From NCBI GenBank assembly GCA_016702555.1, contig JADJDV010000004.1, forward strand, positions 62,001 through 126,000: 64,000 nt of DNA, given 5' to 3'. The translations under genes were made by a program, and so were the position numbers. Positions 46,822 to 56,239 of the stretch are shown here, piece after piece. The DNA is from Burkholderiales bacterium. GTDB taxonomy: Bacteria; Pseudomonadota; Gammaproteobacteria; Burkholderiales; Burkholderiaceae_C. The notes under the pieces are model-generated. The model did not search any database. It saw only the letters and a program-made list of their open reading frames with translations, and was not told the origin of the DNA. Within the stretch, counting starts at the first letter, position 1. Every line of letters begins with the position of its first letter.

Positions 46822-48053
46822 TTATGCCGGCTGTGCCAGCGTCTTGGGCGTCGGCAACTGCAGCGACACGGCTGCTGCCACCAGCAGCAGCACGCCGGCA
46901 GATCCAGAGGCGACCCAGTGGGTGCCAGAGCGCTCGTAGCCCCAGCCGCCCAGCCAGGCGCTGATCATGCCGCCGATCTGGTGGCCGACGTAGGCCAGGC
47001 CGTAGAGCACACCGACCAGCCGCACGCCGTACAGATCGGCCAGGATGGCCGACGACAGCGCGATGCTGCCGGCCCACACCATGCCGCCGATGCTGGCCGC
47101 CAGGTACAGCTCCCAATGCGCACCGACGATGACCAGCGCGAAAAAGCCCAGCCCGCGCACGCCGTAGATCACCGCCAGGATATTGCGCCGTGGCAGGCGA
47201 TCAGACCAGCGGCCCAGCACCAGCGTGCCAAAGATGGCGACAAAGCCGATCAGGCCGATGCCCATCGAACTGCTGTGCGCGTCGAAACCATGGTCCATCA
47301 GCATCGGCACGCCATGGGTGCCCAGCAGGTTCATGCTGAAACCGCAGGCAAACAGGCCCGCAAAGATCATCCAGAACGGTCGCGTGTGCAGCGCTTCGCG
47401 CAAAGTCAGCCGGGGTGGCAGCGCGGCGGCCATCACTGGCGCCGCGCCATCCGCAGCGAGCGAATCGGTGCCGACCGGCGCCTCGTCGCGCATGATGGAC
47501 AGCGCCACCGGAATCGACAGCAGCGTCAGCAAGGCGGCAAAGCCGACCAGCGTGGCGCGCCAACCCACGGCCTCGATGGCGGCCATCAGCACCGGCGTCA
47601 TGATGGCCAGACCGGCCATGGAACCGGTGGACAAAAAGAACAGCGCCATGCCGCGCTGGCGCGTGAACCAGTGGCTGATGATGGGCGTGAAAGCCACCGG
47701 GCTGGCAAACGCCAGCCCCACCGACAGCAGCACGCCGAACGACAGCAAAAGCCGGTGGCGCCCGTGGCCATGACGGACCACGCCGTCGCCGCATCGACGA
47801 TGACCACCGCCGCCAGCAACACCGCGCGCGTGCCGTGGCGTGCGATCAGCCAGCCGGCCAGAGGCATCGCCAGGCCATAGCAGATCATGCCGACGGCGAC
47901 GATGGTCGCCAGCAGGCTGCGGCTGAAACCCAGGTCGTGCGCAATCGGCAAAAAGAACGGACCGATGGACAAACGCATGCCCGACGAGAGCAAGGTCAGC
48001 AGCGCCGACGCGGCCACGATGTTCCAGCCGAAATACCAGCGTCCGGCGCTCAC
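46822..48053 (-). pseudogene. MFS transporter, broken by one base
   Basis: A 12-helix major facilitator of the OFA/oxalate-formate-like or monocarboxylate branch. It begins MSAGRWYFGWNIVAASALL and has LGFSRSLLATIVAVGMICYGLAMPLAGWLIARHG split over helices 1-3. At 47747-47750 (TTTT on the minus strand) the frame shifts; one extra T would give ATGFLLSFGVLLSVGLAFAS and join the second piece, which runs to LQLPTPKTLAQPA without problems. Restored length 410 residues. The run of T suggests either slippage in the genome or a sequencing error. Substrate unknown. Confidence 0.85.
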
Positions 48054-48147
48054 CTCAACTCCTCGCGGGCGATGGCCAGCGCCCGGTGCGTCCGCCGTTG
48101 TGCCCGAGCGCGGCGCCGGATGGCCGGCACCGGTTCGGCCGGCGGAT

Positions 48148-48408
48148 CTACTTCTTCAGGCACTCGGACATGAACGCCTTGCGGTCGTCGCCCTTCTTGC
48201 CGGCAGCCTCGACGTTGCAGGTCTTCATCTTCTGCTGTTGCGCCACACGGCCGTCCGACAGGCAGGATTTCATGAAGTCCTTGCGCTCCTGGCCGGCCTT
48301 GCCGGTGGCCGCCTTGTTGCAGGCGCCCATGCGCTCCTGCTGGGGCGTGAGGGCATGAGCGGCGCTGAACGACAGCGCCAGGCTGACGAGAACAATGATC
48401 TTGCGCAT
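48148..48408 (-). CDS. PsiF repeat family protein
   Basis: An 86-residue periplasmic protein. ATG 48408 gives MRKIIVLVSLALSFSAAHA, a signal peptide. Two PsiF repeats follow: MGACNKAATGKAGQERKDFMKSCL and MKTCNVEAAGKKGDDRKAFMSECL, each with a Cys pair. In E. coli psiF belongs to the phosphate-starvation regulon, and its role is not known. No Pho box was identified here. Confidence 0.9.
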   Translation of the reverse strand: MRKIIVLVSLALSFSAAHALTPQQERMGACNKAATGKAGQERKDFMKSCLSDGRVAQQQKMKTCNVEAAGKKGDDRKAFMSECLKK

Positions 48409-48563
48409 GTGAAGCATCCCAGGGCACCCCACGGCGGGGCACGAGATTAGATCACGACGGCACGCGTTTTCGCCAGGCACGGCGCGAGGCAGGGGCCGGC
48501 TGCTGCACCGCGTGGGATCGGGCAGAATCCGCCCACGCCGTTGTGACACCCGAAGGCTTTCGT

Positions 48564-49085
48564 ATGCGCCGCCTGCTCTTTACCGCCATTGCCCTGCTGC
48601 TGCCCGCTGCGGCGCTGGCCGCGCTCAAACCGGGCGACGCGGCGCCGCTGTTCACCACGCCGGCCGCGCTGGCCGGTCAGGTGTTCGAGTTTGACCTGGC
48701 GCAGGCGCTGGCTAAGGGCCCGGTGGTGTTGTACTTCTACCCCAAGGCCTTCACGCGCGGCTGCACCATCGAGGCCAACGCCTTCGCCGAAGCCAGTCCG
48801 AAATTCGCCGCACTCGGCGCCCGCGTGATCGGCCTGTCGCACGACGACATCGAGACATTGAAGCGCTTTTCCACCGAAGCCTGCCGCGACCAGTTCGCGG
48901 TTGGCTCCGACCCGAAAGCGCGCACCATCAAGGCCTACAGCGCCCGTTCGGTACTGCCAGGCATGGCCAAGCGCATCTCCTACGTGATCGGGCAGGACGG
49001 CAAGATCGCCTTCACGCACGAGGGCAGCGATCCGCTCAAGCACGTCGAGGCAACCCTGAAGGCGGTCGAGCGCTTGCGTCGCTGA
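48564..49085 (+). CDS. exported peroxiredoxin (AhpC/TSA, BCP-like)
   Basis: A 173-residue protein from ATG 48564, which places a signal peptide first (MRRLLFTAIALLLPAAALAA). The thioredoxin-fold core has VVLYFYPKAFTRGCTIEANAF; the peroxidatic Cys lies in the TRGCTIEA segment (family: PxxxTxxC). A resolving Cys may be in STEACRDQF. It should reduce hydroperoxides in the periplasm. A GTG seven codons upstream is in frame but would spoil the signal peptide. Confidence 0.88.
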   Translation: MRRLLFTAIALLLPAAALAALKPGDAAPLFTTPAALAGQVFEFDLAQALAKGPVVLYFYPKAFTRGCTIEANAFAEASPKFAALGARVIGLSHDDIETLKRFSTEACRDQFAVGSDPKARTIKAYSARSVLPGMAKRISYVIGQDGKIAFTHEGSDPLKHVEATLKAVERLRR

Positions 49086-49107
49086 AGTCGCCGGGCCGCG
49101 CCGCCCG

Positions 49108-49503
49108 CTACAGCGCGCGCCAGGTGTCGATGCAATGTGCCGCCAGCGCGGTCACCCAGCCGGGCTCATGCGGCACGAAGGCCAGGCCATGGCGCGGGCT
49201 GACCAGAAAGCCGGCGCGCTCGAAGCATTGTGCATCCCGCGCGCGCACAAAGTCGGCCAGGCCGGCGAGCGGTACGTCGATGACCGCGCCGCCTTCCATC
49301 AGATACAGCACCGGCGTGCGCTGCGTCACCTCCTCCAGCCGGCCGCCGTCCTGAAAGCGGTAGATCACAGCGCCGTAATCCAGCTCGTTCAGTGCCACCG
49401 GGTTGCGCTGTGCGCGCAGCGGCGGCCCGCGCTGGGCGCGAAGCGCCTCGGCGGTGGTCGTGAACAGGGTATCGTCGACCTGCAGGTAGGGCCGCAGCCT
49501 CAC
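49108..49503 (-). CDS. conserved hypothetical protein coupled to a redoxin
   Basis: A 131-residue protein starting at GTG 49503, which overlaps the redoxin stop (GTGA). It reads VRLRPYLQVDDTLFTTTAEAL, then LNELDYGAVIYRFQDGGRLEEVTQRTPVL and AGFLVSPRHGLAFVPHEPGWV. There is no signal peptide or membrane segment. I do not recognise the family. The translational coupling suggests that it works with the thioredoxin-like protein; similar domains occur next to TlpA-type genes, but I cannot name one with certainty. Confidence 0.7.
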   Translation of the reverse strand: MRLRPYLQVDDTLFTTTAEALRAQRGPPLRAQRNPVALNELDYGAVIYRFQDGGRLEEVTQRTPVLYLMEGGAVIDVPLAGLADFVRARDAQCFERAGFLVSPRHGLAFVPHEPGWVTALAAHCIDTWRAL

Positions 49504-50006
49504 GCCGCGCCTTGTGGCAGGGGCGCCGCGGACTCGGCCAGCAAGCGGCCCAGCAGCACGCCGAGCTGCAGGTCGTCCACGTGGCCGAAGTGCTGCACGC
49601 GCAGCCGCCCCTGGCGGTCCAGCACCAGCGTGGTCGGCGTGCCCTGCAGACCCAGGCGCTGCATGGTGCGCGGAATCCCGGAGATGTTGTCCGCCGGTGC
49701 ATCCACGCCGACGGGAAAGTGCAAACCGTACTCGTGGATGAAGGCCTGCAGCGCGTGCGGCTGCATGGCGTCGTGGTGCTCGAACACCGTGTGCAGACCG
49801 ATCACCGCCACGCCGTGCCGGCCATACAGCCGATGCACCTGGCGCGCCTGCGGGATGGCGTTGATCACGCAGCCGGGACACAGCATCTGGAAGGCGTGCA
49901 CCAGCACCACCTGACCGCGCAGATCGGCCAAGCGGATCGGCCGCTCGGTGTTGAACCACTGGGCGACGTCCCATTCGGGCATCGCGCTGGCGATCGAGGC
50001 ATCCAT
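49500..50006 (-). CDS. thioredoxin-like (TlpA/redoxin) protein
   Basis: A 168-residue redoxin. ATG 50006 has GGGAG at good distance. The core reads VVLVHAFQMLCPGCVINAIPQ with a CPGC active site near residue 45, followed by VIGLHTVFEHHDAM and the cis-Pro loop GTPTTLVLDRQGRL. There is no signal peptide, so it probably acts in the cytoplasm as a thiol-disulfide or peroxide enzyme. Its end overlaps the start of the next gene, and a small membrane protein gene lies 28 bases upstream on the same strand. Confidence 0.85.
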   Translation of the reverse strand: MDASIASAMPEWDVAQWFNTERPIRLADLRGQVVLVHAFQMLCPGCVINAIPQARQVHRLYGRHGVAVIGLHTVFEHHDAMQPHALQAFIHEYGLHFPVGVDAPADNISGIPRTMQRLGLQGTPTTLVLDRQGRLRVQHFGHVDDLQLGVLLGRLLAESAAPLPQGAA

Positions 50007-50034
50007 GGTCTGCTCCCGCATCGGGTACGCGGCC

Positions 50035-50442
50035 TCAGCCGGTTCGCGTCGCCGCGCGATACCGATGACCCAACCAGGCCAGACCCACGAACAGCAGCAG
50101 CCAGACCACCGTGCGCAGGCTCATCGCGCCCACGCTCTGGCTGGCCACGGCGGCGCCGCTCTGGTACAGGTAGACGATGGCGGCCAGCACCACCGCGTTC
50201 AGCACGAAGATGATGCCCGCCAGCAGCCGCCCTGCCGCCAGCCGGCGCCAGGCCAGCACGCCCGCCACGATGTAGATGAAACCCATCGCCACGTTGTAGA
50301 CCAGCAGCGGCGTGAACACCACGTAGCCCGGATCGACGCCGCTCAGCACGCGCGTGCCGGCAAACAGCGTCAGGACGCCAAAGGCGATGGCGATCAGCGC
50401 CAGCGCGCGCTGGATGAAGCGATTGAGCTGTGCAGATTCCAT
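50035..50442 (-). CDS. four-helix membrane protein of unknown function
   Basis: A 135-residue protein with four hydrophobic segments (ALALIAIAFGVLTLFAG, YVVFTPLLVYNVAMGFIYIVAG, LLAGIIFVLNAVVLAAIVYLY, TVVWLLLFVGLAWLG). GGGAG stands 8 bases before ATG 50442. The pattern resembles small DUF-type inner-membrane proteins of Burkholderiales with no assigned role. It is likely the first gene of an operon with the redoxin and its partner. Confidence 0.75.
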   Translation of the reverse strand: MESAQLNRFIQRALALIAIAFGVLTLFAGTRVLSGVDPGYVVFTPLLVYNVAMGFIYIVAGVLAWRRLAAGRLLAGIIFVLNAVVLAAIVYLYQSGAAVASQSVGAMSLRTVVWLLLFVGLAWLGHRYRAATRTG

Positions 50443-50725
50443 GTCGACTCCCAGGACAGCCACGAGTTGTGCCGATGTCGCCAATAGGCTGGACCGCGAC
50501 CAACGCACCCGAGCGGGCGAGTCATCGTGATCTGCCCCGGATTTTCCATGATGGGCCAAGCGCCGGACATCGTTATCTGCACCGCCCGCGGGGTTACTGC
50601 AAACCGTCCACAGTGGTCCCTGAGCTCCGGCACCCGGCGCGGGGCCTGTTTTCAGTGACCCGCAGCTCGTCGGGCCCCATCCGTTTCCGCCGTGAACCGG
50701 CATCGCATGAAGGAGATCACACCCC
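50443..50725. other. divergent intergenic region
   Basis: I see no gene and no clear promoter boxes here. AAGGAGA (50708-50714) is the ribosome-binding site for the gene at 50726. The region separates two divergent units. Confidence 0.5.
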
Positions 50726-51070
50726 ATGAACACCACCGTTTCCCATCGTCTCTGGGCGGGCCGCCGCCCGCTGGCCGCGTCGGTGCTGGGCGCCACGCTG
50801 GCACTGGGTGCCGCAGGCGTGAGCGCGCAAGCCCAGGCGCCCGCACCCGCCGGCCTGACCAGTCTGATCACCGCCACGCCTGAGGAAGGCTTCGCGCTGG
50901 CCGTGAAACTGTCGCAAAAAGGCGTGGGCGCGGTGCAGAAGGACGTCGAAGTGCGCAAGTCCTTGCGCCCCGACTACTCCAAGGACGCCGACAGCCTGAT
51001 CGCCGTTTCACACGTGATCGCCACGCACTTTCAGACGGTCGCCGCGGCCAACAACCACTGGCGCAAGTAG
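50726..51070 (+). CDS. small exported protein of unknown function
   Basis: A 114-residue protein with AAGGAGA 12 bases upstream. The signal peptide (LAASVLGATLALGAAGVSAQA) is clear. The mature part is about 75 residues, reads SLITATPEEGFALAVKLSQKG, and ends IATHFQTVAAANNHWRK; it is likely helical. No known family. It converges with ettA, with 12 bases between the stops. Confidence 0.7.
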   Translation: MNTTVSHRLWAGRRPLAASVLGATLALGAAGVSAQAQAPAPAGLTSLITATPEEGFALAVKLSQKGVGAVQKDVEVRKSLRPDYSKDADSLIAVSHVIATHFQTVAAANNHWRK

Positions 51071-51082
51071 GGCACTACCGAA

Positions 51083-52744
51083 TCACTTCAGGGCCTTGTA
51101 GCGCACCCGCTTCGGCTTGGCGCCCTCCTCGCCCAGGCGCTTGATCTTGTCGGCCTCGTATTCCTGGTAGTTGCCGTCGAAGAAACGCCATTGCGAATCG
51201 CCCTCGGCCGCCAGGATGTGGGTGCAGATGCGGTCGAGGAACCAGCGGTCATGGCTGATGACCATCACGCTGCCGGCAAACTCCAGCAGCGCGTCTTCCA
51301 GCGCGCGCAGGGTTTCGACGTCGAGGTCGTTCGACGGCTCGTCCAGCAGCAGCACGTTGCCGCCCTGCATCAGGGTCTTGGCCAGGTGCAGGCGACCGCG
51401 CTCACCGCCTGAGAGCATGCCGACCTTCTTCTGCTGGTCCTGGCCGTTGAAGTTGAAGCGGCCGGCGTAGGCGCGGCTGGGCATCTGGAACTTGCCGACG
51501 GTGATGATGTCGAGGCCGCCCGAGATGTCTTCCCACACCGTCTTGTCGTTGGCCAGCGCATCGCGGCTTTGATCAACGAAAGCCATCTGCACGGTCTGGC
51601 CGACCTTGATCTCGCCGCTGTCGGGCTGCTCGATGCCGGCGATGAGCTTGAACAGCGTGGATTTGCCCGCGCCGTTGGGGCCGATGATGCCGACGATGGC
51701 GCCTGCGGGCACCTTGAAGCTCAGGTCGTCGATCAGCAGGCGGTCGCCAAAGCTCTTTGACACACCCTTGAACTCGAACACCTCATGCCCCAGGCGCTCG
51801 GCCACGGGGATGAAGATTTCCTGCGTCTCGTTGCGCTTCTGGTATTCGTAGTCGCTCAGTTCCTCGAAGCGGGCCAGGCGCGCCTTGGATTTGGCCTGGC
51901 GGCCCTTGGGGTTCTGGCGCGCCCACTCCAGCTCTTTCTTCATGGCCTTGGCGCGGGCGTCTTCGGTCTTCTGCTCTTGCTTCAGGCGCGCTTCTTTCTG
52001 CTCCAGCCAGCTGGAGTAGTTGCCCTTGTACGGAATGCCATGGCCGCGGTCGAGTTCCAGAATCCACTCGGCGGCGTTGTCGAGGAAGTAGCGGTCGTGC
52101 GTGATGGCGACCACGGTGCCGGTAAAGCGCTTCAGAAAGACTTCCAGCCACTCGACGGATTCGGCGTCCAGGTGGTTGGTGGGCTCGTCCAGCAGCAGCA
52201 TGTCGGGCTTTGACAGCAGCAGCTTGCACAGCGCCACGCGGCGCTTTTCGCCGCCTGAGAGCTTGCCGATGACGGCGTCCCACGGCGGCAGGCGCAGCGC
52301 ATCGGCGGCGATTTCCAGCTGGTGCTCGCTGTCGGTGCCGGCGGCGGCGATGATGGCTTCGAGCTTGCCCTGCTCTTCGCTCAAGGCGTCGAAGTCGGCG
52401 TCAGGTTCGGCGTAGGCGGCGTAGATTTCCTCCAGCCGGGTGCGGGCGTCGTTGACTTCCTTCATCGCCTCTTCCACCGCCTCGCGCACCGTGTGCTCCG
52501 GGTTGAGTTGCGGCTCTTGCGGCAGGTAGCCGATGTCCAGGCCCGCCATGGGGATGGCCTCGCCCTCGATGTCCTTGTCGATGCCGGCCATGATCTTCAG
52601 CAGCGTGGACTTGCCCGAGCCGTTCAGGCCCAGCACGCCGATCTTGGCGCCAGGAAAGAAGCTGAGTGAAATGTCCTTCAGGATGTGCCGTTTGGGCGGC
52701 ACGATCTTGCCGACGCGGTTCATGGAAAAAACGTACTGTGCCAT
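51083..52744 (-). CDS. ettA: energy-dependent translational throttle protein EttA (ABC-F)
   Basis: A 553-residue soluble ABC-F ATPase. The first half has GLNGSGKST, LSGGEKRRVALC and LLLDEPTNHLD; the second has GPNGAGKST, LSGGERGRLHLA and LLLDEPSNDLD. The linker with the charged P-site tRNA-interaction motif (LKQEQKTEDARAKAMKKELEW) and the YEYQKRNETQEIFIP stretch are typical for EttA. It binds the ribosomal E site and controls the first peptide bond according to ATP/ADP level. ATG 52744 is the normal start (MAQYVFSMNRVGK). Confidence 0.96.
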   Translation of the reverse strand: MAQYVFSMNRVGKIVPPKRHILKDISLSFFPGAKIGVLGLNGSGKSTLLKIMAGIDKDIEGEAIPMAGLDIGYLPQEPQLNPEHTVREAVEEAMKEVNDARTRLEEIYAAYAEPDADFDALSEEQGKLEAIIAAAGTDSEHQLEIAADALRLPPWDAVIGKLSGGEKRRVALCKLLLSKPDMLLLDEPTNHLDAESVEWLEVFLKRFTGTVVAITHDRYFLDNAAEWILELDRGHGIPYKGNYSSWLEQKEARLKQEQKTEDARAKAMKKELEWARQNPKGRQAKSKARLARFEELSDYEYQKRNETQEIFIPVAERLGHEVFEFKGVSKSFGDRLLIDDLSFKVPAGAIVGIIGPNGAGKSTLFKLIAGIEQPDSGEIKVGQTVQMAFVDQSRDALANDKTVWEDISGGLDIITVGKFQMPSRAYAGRFNFNGQDQQKKVGMLSGGERGRLHLAKTLMQGGNVLLLDEPSNDLDVETLRALEDALLEFAGSVMVISHDRWFLDRICTHILAAEGDSQWRFFDGNYQEYEADKIKRLGEEGAKPKRVRYKALK

Positions 52745-53239
52745 TTGATTGCTCTTGAATGAATAGCGGTTCGCGCACCCCAGCATCGGGCGGGAGGCCG
52801 GAAACGCTTGAAACGGAGGATGTCGACGGCGCCTGCTGTCGCGGCGGGGGCCGCGGGCCGTTCAAGCGAGATTATCGGCCCAGCAGACCAGCGCGGCCGC
52901 CGCCAGCCTCTTGGTGGTCGGCCGACGGCTCGGCGTCTTCGCGCGGACTCGGGTTCCAGCGTGCCGCCGGAATCCGTAGGTGATGCCGACATCTGCAGCA
53001 GCGACTGCAGCGCCGGCCAGTCCGCCCATCCAGTGGAGCGCAGCACCATCTATGCGATAATGAGCGCGCTTGCGGACCACCAGTTTCCCGCAAGCCAGCT
53101 CTTCCGCTGGGGCGCTGCCGGCCACATCACAAGCCCGCGCCCATTTCAAGAAGAACCCACTGTTGCCTTCAACTGGCCGGCTCCCGCCGGTACAGGCCAG
53201 CAGTCCATTGCGCCGACCAGAGACCGGTGCATCCATTCG
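52745..53239. other. divergent gap between ettA and rhlE; likely long rhlE leader
   Basis: No real gene is seen; an open frame runs through much of it only because GC is high. A possible -10 GATAAT at 53056-53061 would leave a leader of about 170 bases before the rhlE start. Long leaders are known for cold-induced DEAD-box helicases, so a thermosensor or autoregulatory role is possible but not shown. Confidence 0.35.
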
Positions 53240-55039
53240 ATGAACTTTGATGATCTGAACCTGGCCCCCGCCATCCTGCGCGCGGTGCAAGAACAGGGCT
53301 ACACGGCCCCCACCCCCGTCCAGGCGCAAGCCATTCCGCTGGTGCTGGGCGGCCACGACCTGCTGGCCGGCGCACAGACCGGCACCGGCAAGACGGCCGG
53401 CTTCACCCTGCCCATGCTGCAGCTGCTGAGCCAGCGGCCGGCGCGCCAGCCCGGCGCCATCCGCGCCCTGGTGTTGACCCCCACGCGCGAGCTGGCGGCG
53501 CAGGTCGAGGAATCGGTGCGCACCTACGGCAAATACGTCGACCTCAGCTCCACCGTGATCTTCGGTGGCGTCGGCATGAACCCGCAGGTCGAGCGCATCG
53601 CCCGCGGCGTCGACATCCTGGTGGCCACGCCGGGCCGCCTGCTCGACCTGGAGCAGCAGGGCCACATGGACCTGTCGCACGTCGAGATGCTGGTGCTGGA
53701 CGAGGCCGACCGCATGCTCGACATGGGCTTCATCCACGACGTCAAGAAGGTGCTGGCGCTGCTGCCGCGCGACAAGCAGAGCCTGCTGTTCTCGGCCACC
53801 TTCAGCGACGAGATCCGCGATCTCGCGGGAAGCCTGCTGAAGCAGCCCAAGAGCATCCAGGTGACGCCGCCCAACACCACCGTGGAGCGCATCAGCCAGC
53901 TGATCTATCCGGTCGGCCGCAACCGCAAGAAAGAGGTGCTGGCGCATCTGATCGGCGACGGCGACTGGAGCCAGGTGCTGGTGTTCACACGCACCAAGTT
54001 CGGCGCCAACAAGGTGGCCGACTTCCTCGGCGCGCGCGGCATCAAGGCCATGGCGCTGCACGGCAACAAGAGCCAGACCGCGCGCACCCAGGCGCTGGCC
54101 GACTTCAAGAGCGGCGAGTTGCGCGCCCTGGTGGCCACCGACATCGCTGCGCGCGGCATCGACATCGACGAGTTGCCGCACGTCGTCAACTACGACATCC
54201 CCAACGTGCCCGAGGACTACGTGCACCGCATCGGCCGCACCGGCCGCGCCGGTGCCAGCGGCGAGGCCGTCAGCCTGGTGTGTCTGGACGAGGAAGGCTT
54301 CATGCACGAGATCGAGCGCTTCACCAAGCAGCAGATCCCGGTGCGCATCCTCGATGGCTTCGGCCCCGAGGAAGGCGAGCGTGCCGAGCCCATCGCCATG
54401 GGCCGCCAGACCCTGTGGGGTGGCCTGGGCCGCCCGCCCAGCCGCGAGGTGATGGCCGCCGCCGCCAAGGCTGCGCGCCAGGAGATGATGCAGCGCATCC
54501 GCGAGAACAAGGCCGGCCAGGGCCCGCGCGGTGGCCGTGGCCCGCAACCGGCGCGTGCGCCGCAGGCGCCGCGCGGCCCCCGTGCCGACGGCCAGCCGCA
54601 GGTTGATGGCGCGGTCGAACTGAACGCCGATGGTCTACCAGTGGAAGGCGCACCGCAGGGCGATCGCCCCAGCCGCAACCGCCGCCGCCGCGGCAAGGGC
54701 GCTGGCGCATCGCAAGGCCCGCGCGCCGGCGGCCAGCCGCAGCACCGGCCGCAGCCACAACCCACGCGCGAGTTCGGTTTCGACGACGAGGACGACCGCG
54801 ACATCGATCACCTGCCGCGCCACATCGATCCGCTGCAGACCAACCTGCACGGTCGCCGCAACGCGCCGCGCGGCCCCAGCCACGGCGCCGTCGGCCAGCC
54901 CGACCCGATGCGCACCAGCATCGACGTGATGGGCAAGGGCAGCGGCAACCGCAATCGGGGCCGCTCGGGCGGCGGTGGCGGCTATGGCGGCAACCGCAGC
55001 AGCGGCGGCGGCAACCGGCGTGGCGGCTTCAGCCGCTGA
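53240..55039 (+). CDS. rhlE: DEAD-box ATP-dependent RNA helicase, RhlE-like
   Basis: A 599-residue helicase. The Q motif is FDDLNLAPAILRAVQEQGYTAPTPVQ, motif I AQTGTGKT, motif II LDEADRMLD, motif III SATFS, then VLVFTRTK, VATDIAARGID and HRIGRTGRAG. After residue ~420 there is a long basic, Gly/Arg/Pro-rich, disordered tail with a GRSGGGGGYGG-type RGG end. Such tails bind RNA and help form condensates. RhlE acts in ribosome assembly and RNA decay. ATG 53240 is the family start. The end overlaps the next gene by 20 bases. Confidence 0.94.
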   Translation: MNFDDLNLAPAILRAVQEQGYTAPTPVQAQAIPLVLGGHDLLAGAQTGTGKTAGFTLPMLQLLSQRPARQPGAIRALVLTPTRELAAQVEESVRTYGKYVDLSSTVIFGGVGMNPQVERIARGVDILVATPGRLLDLEQQGHMDLSHVEMLVLDEADRMLDMGFIHDVKKVLALLPRDKQSLLFSATFSDEIRDLAGSLLKQPKSIQVTPPNTTVERISQLIYPVGRNRKKEVLAHLIGDGDWSQVLVFTRTKFGANKVADFLGARGIKAMALHGNKSQTARTQALADFKSGELRALVATDIAARGIDIDELPHVVNYDIPNVPEDYVHRIGRTGRAGASGEAVSLVCLDEEGFMHEIERFTKQQIPVRILDGFGPEEGERAEPIAMGRQTLWGGLGRPPSREVMAAAAKAARQEMMQRIRENKAGQGPRGGRGPQPARAPQAPRGPRADGQPQVDGAVELNADGLPVEGAPQGDRPSRNRRRRGKGAGASQGPRAGGQPQHRPQPQPTREFGFDDEDDRDIDHLPRHIDPLQTNLHGRRNAPRGPSHGAVGQPDPMRTSIDVMGKGSGNRNRGRSGGGGGYGGNRSSGGGNRRGGFSR

Positions 55040-55683
55040 CAAGACCGTCCTGCTGGCCGGTGCTTCCGGCCTGGTCGGCCGGGAGTTGCTGGCGGCCTTG
55101 CTGGCCGACCCTTCGGTCACGGCCGTGCACAGCCTGGGGCGCCGCGCGCTGACCGCGCAACACCCAAAACTCGCATCGCACGTGGTGGACTTCAGCGCCT
55201 TGCCGGCGCTGCCCGCCATCGACGAGGCCTACATCGCCCTGGGCACCACCATCAAGGTGGCAGGCAGCCAGGCGGCTTTCCGTGCCGTTGACCTGGACGC
55301 TGTGGTCAACGTGGCCCGCGCCGCCCACGCAGCGGGCGCCGCGCGACTGGGCGTGGTCAGCGCCATGGGCGCCGACGCCGGCTCGCGCGTGTTCTACAAC
55401 CGCGTGAAGGGCGAGATGGAGCAGGCGGTGCGCCGTCAGCATCACCACCACGGTGTTCGCCCGCCCGTCGATGCTGGAAGGCGACCGCACGTCGCTGCAG
55501 CAGCCGGCACGCCCCGCCGAGCGCTGGGTGCAGCAGGCCATGCGCGTGCTGCGCCCCGTCACCCCTGCCAACTTGCGCGCCATCGCCGCGCGCGACGTGG
55601 CGCTGAGCCTGATCGACGCCGTGCGCAGCGCCGGTCCGGGTGTGCACACGCTGTTGTCGGGGGCGTTGCAGCGCGGCCGTTGA
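55020..55683 (+). pseudogene. NAD(P)-binding oxidoreductase (atypical SDR), frameshifted
   Basis: The N-terminal Rossmann region is TVLLAGASGLVGRELLAALL, followed by AYIALGTTIKVAGSQAAFRAVDLDAVVNVARAA and LGVVSAMGADAGSRVFYNRVKGEME, the pattern of oxidoreductases related to HTATIP2/TIP30. At about 55435-55450 the frame changes by one base: QAVRRQH is followed in the next frame by ITTTVFARPSMLEGDR and a normal end at 55683. Restored, it would be about 220 residues. The start GTG 55020 lies within the end of rhlE. One extra base (or two missing) in CGTCAGCATCACC explains it; sequence error is possible. Confidence 0.8.
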
Positions 55684-55736
55684 GTCACTGGCCGTGCCAG
55701 GGTTCGCGCAAGACCAGCAACGCCCGCCGCAGTCTT

Positions 55737-56234
55737 CTACGATCCGCACGACGCCGGCGCCAGCAAAGCCGCCGGCAGCTGACGCGCGTGTGTGGGCAAG
55801 CCGTCCACGTCGCGCACGCACAGCAACAGATCGCGTCGCGCCCAGGCATCGCTCAGACGCACACGACGCAGCTTGCTGGCTCCCGCGTGCCGGGCGGCGA
55901 CCGCCCGCGGCAGCACACCGATGCCCACGCCCAGGCCGACCATGCGGCAGACGGCATCCAGGCTGTCCACGCGCACACGGCAGTGCAGCCGTTGTCCCAG
56001 GCGGCCCAGTTGGCGCGTCAGGAGCGCCTGCAAGGCACTGCCTTCGCGCAGCCCGACGAAGGGTTCAGCCACCACCTCGGTCAGGATGAGCGCGCCACGG
56101 CCGGCCATCGCCCAGTCGCGCGGCCCGATCAGCACCAGCGGATCGGCACAGAAATGGAAGGCTTGCAGTCCTTCGACATCCGCCGCATCCGACACCACGC
56201 CCAGGTCGGCCAGACCGGCGCGCAGGGCATCCAC
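55737..56234 (-). pseudogene. LysR-type regulator, C-terminal fragment
   Basis: About 165 residues of the effector-binding domain of a LysR regulator: LRAGLADLGVVSDAADVEGL, then PLVLIGPRDWAMAGRGAL, then FVGLREGSALQALL and VCRMVGLGVGIGVLPRAVA. The N-terminal HTH and linker are absent; immediately upstream the DNA turns into a fragment of another gene (TauE/SafE, on the other strand). The protein would lack DNA binding. The most likely cause is a deletion that joined the two divergent genes. Confidence 0.85.
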
Positions 56235-56239
56235 GATTT

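Noticed and set aside
52808..53239. N-terminal extension of the RhlE helicase
   Set aside because: The frame is open but has no conserved residues; the helicase Q motif begins right after ATG 53240.
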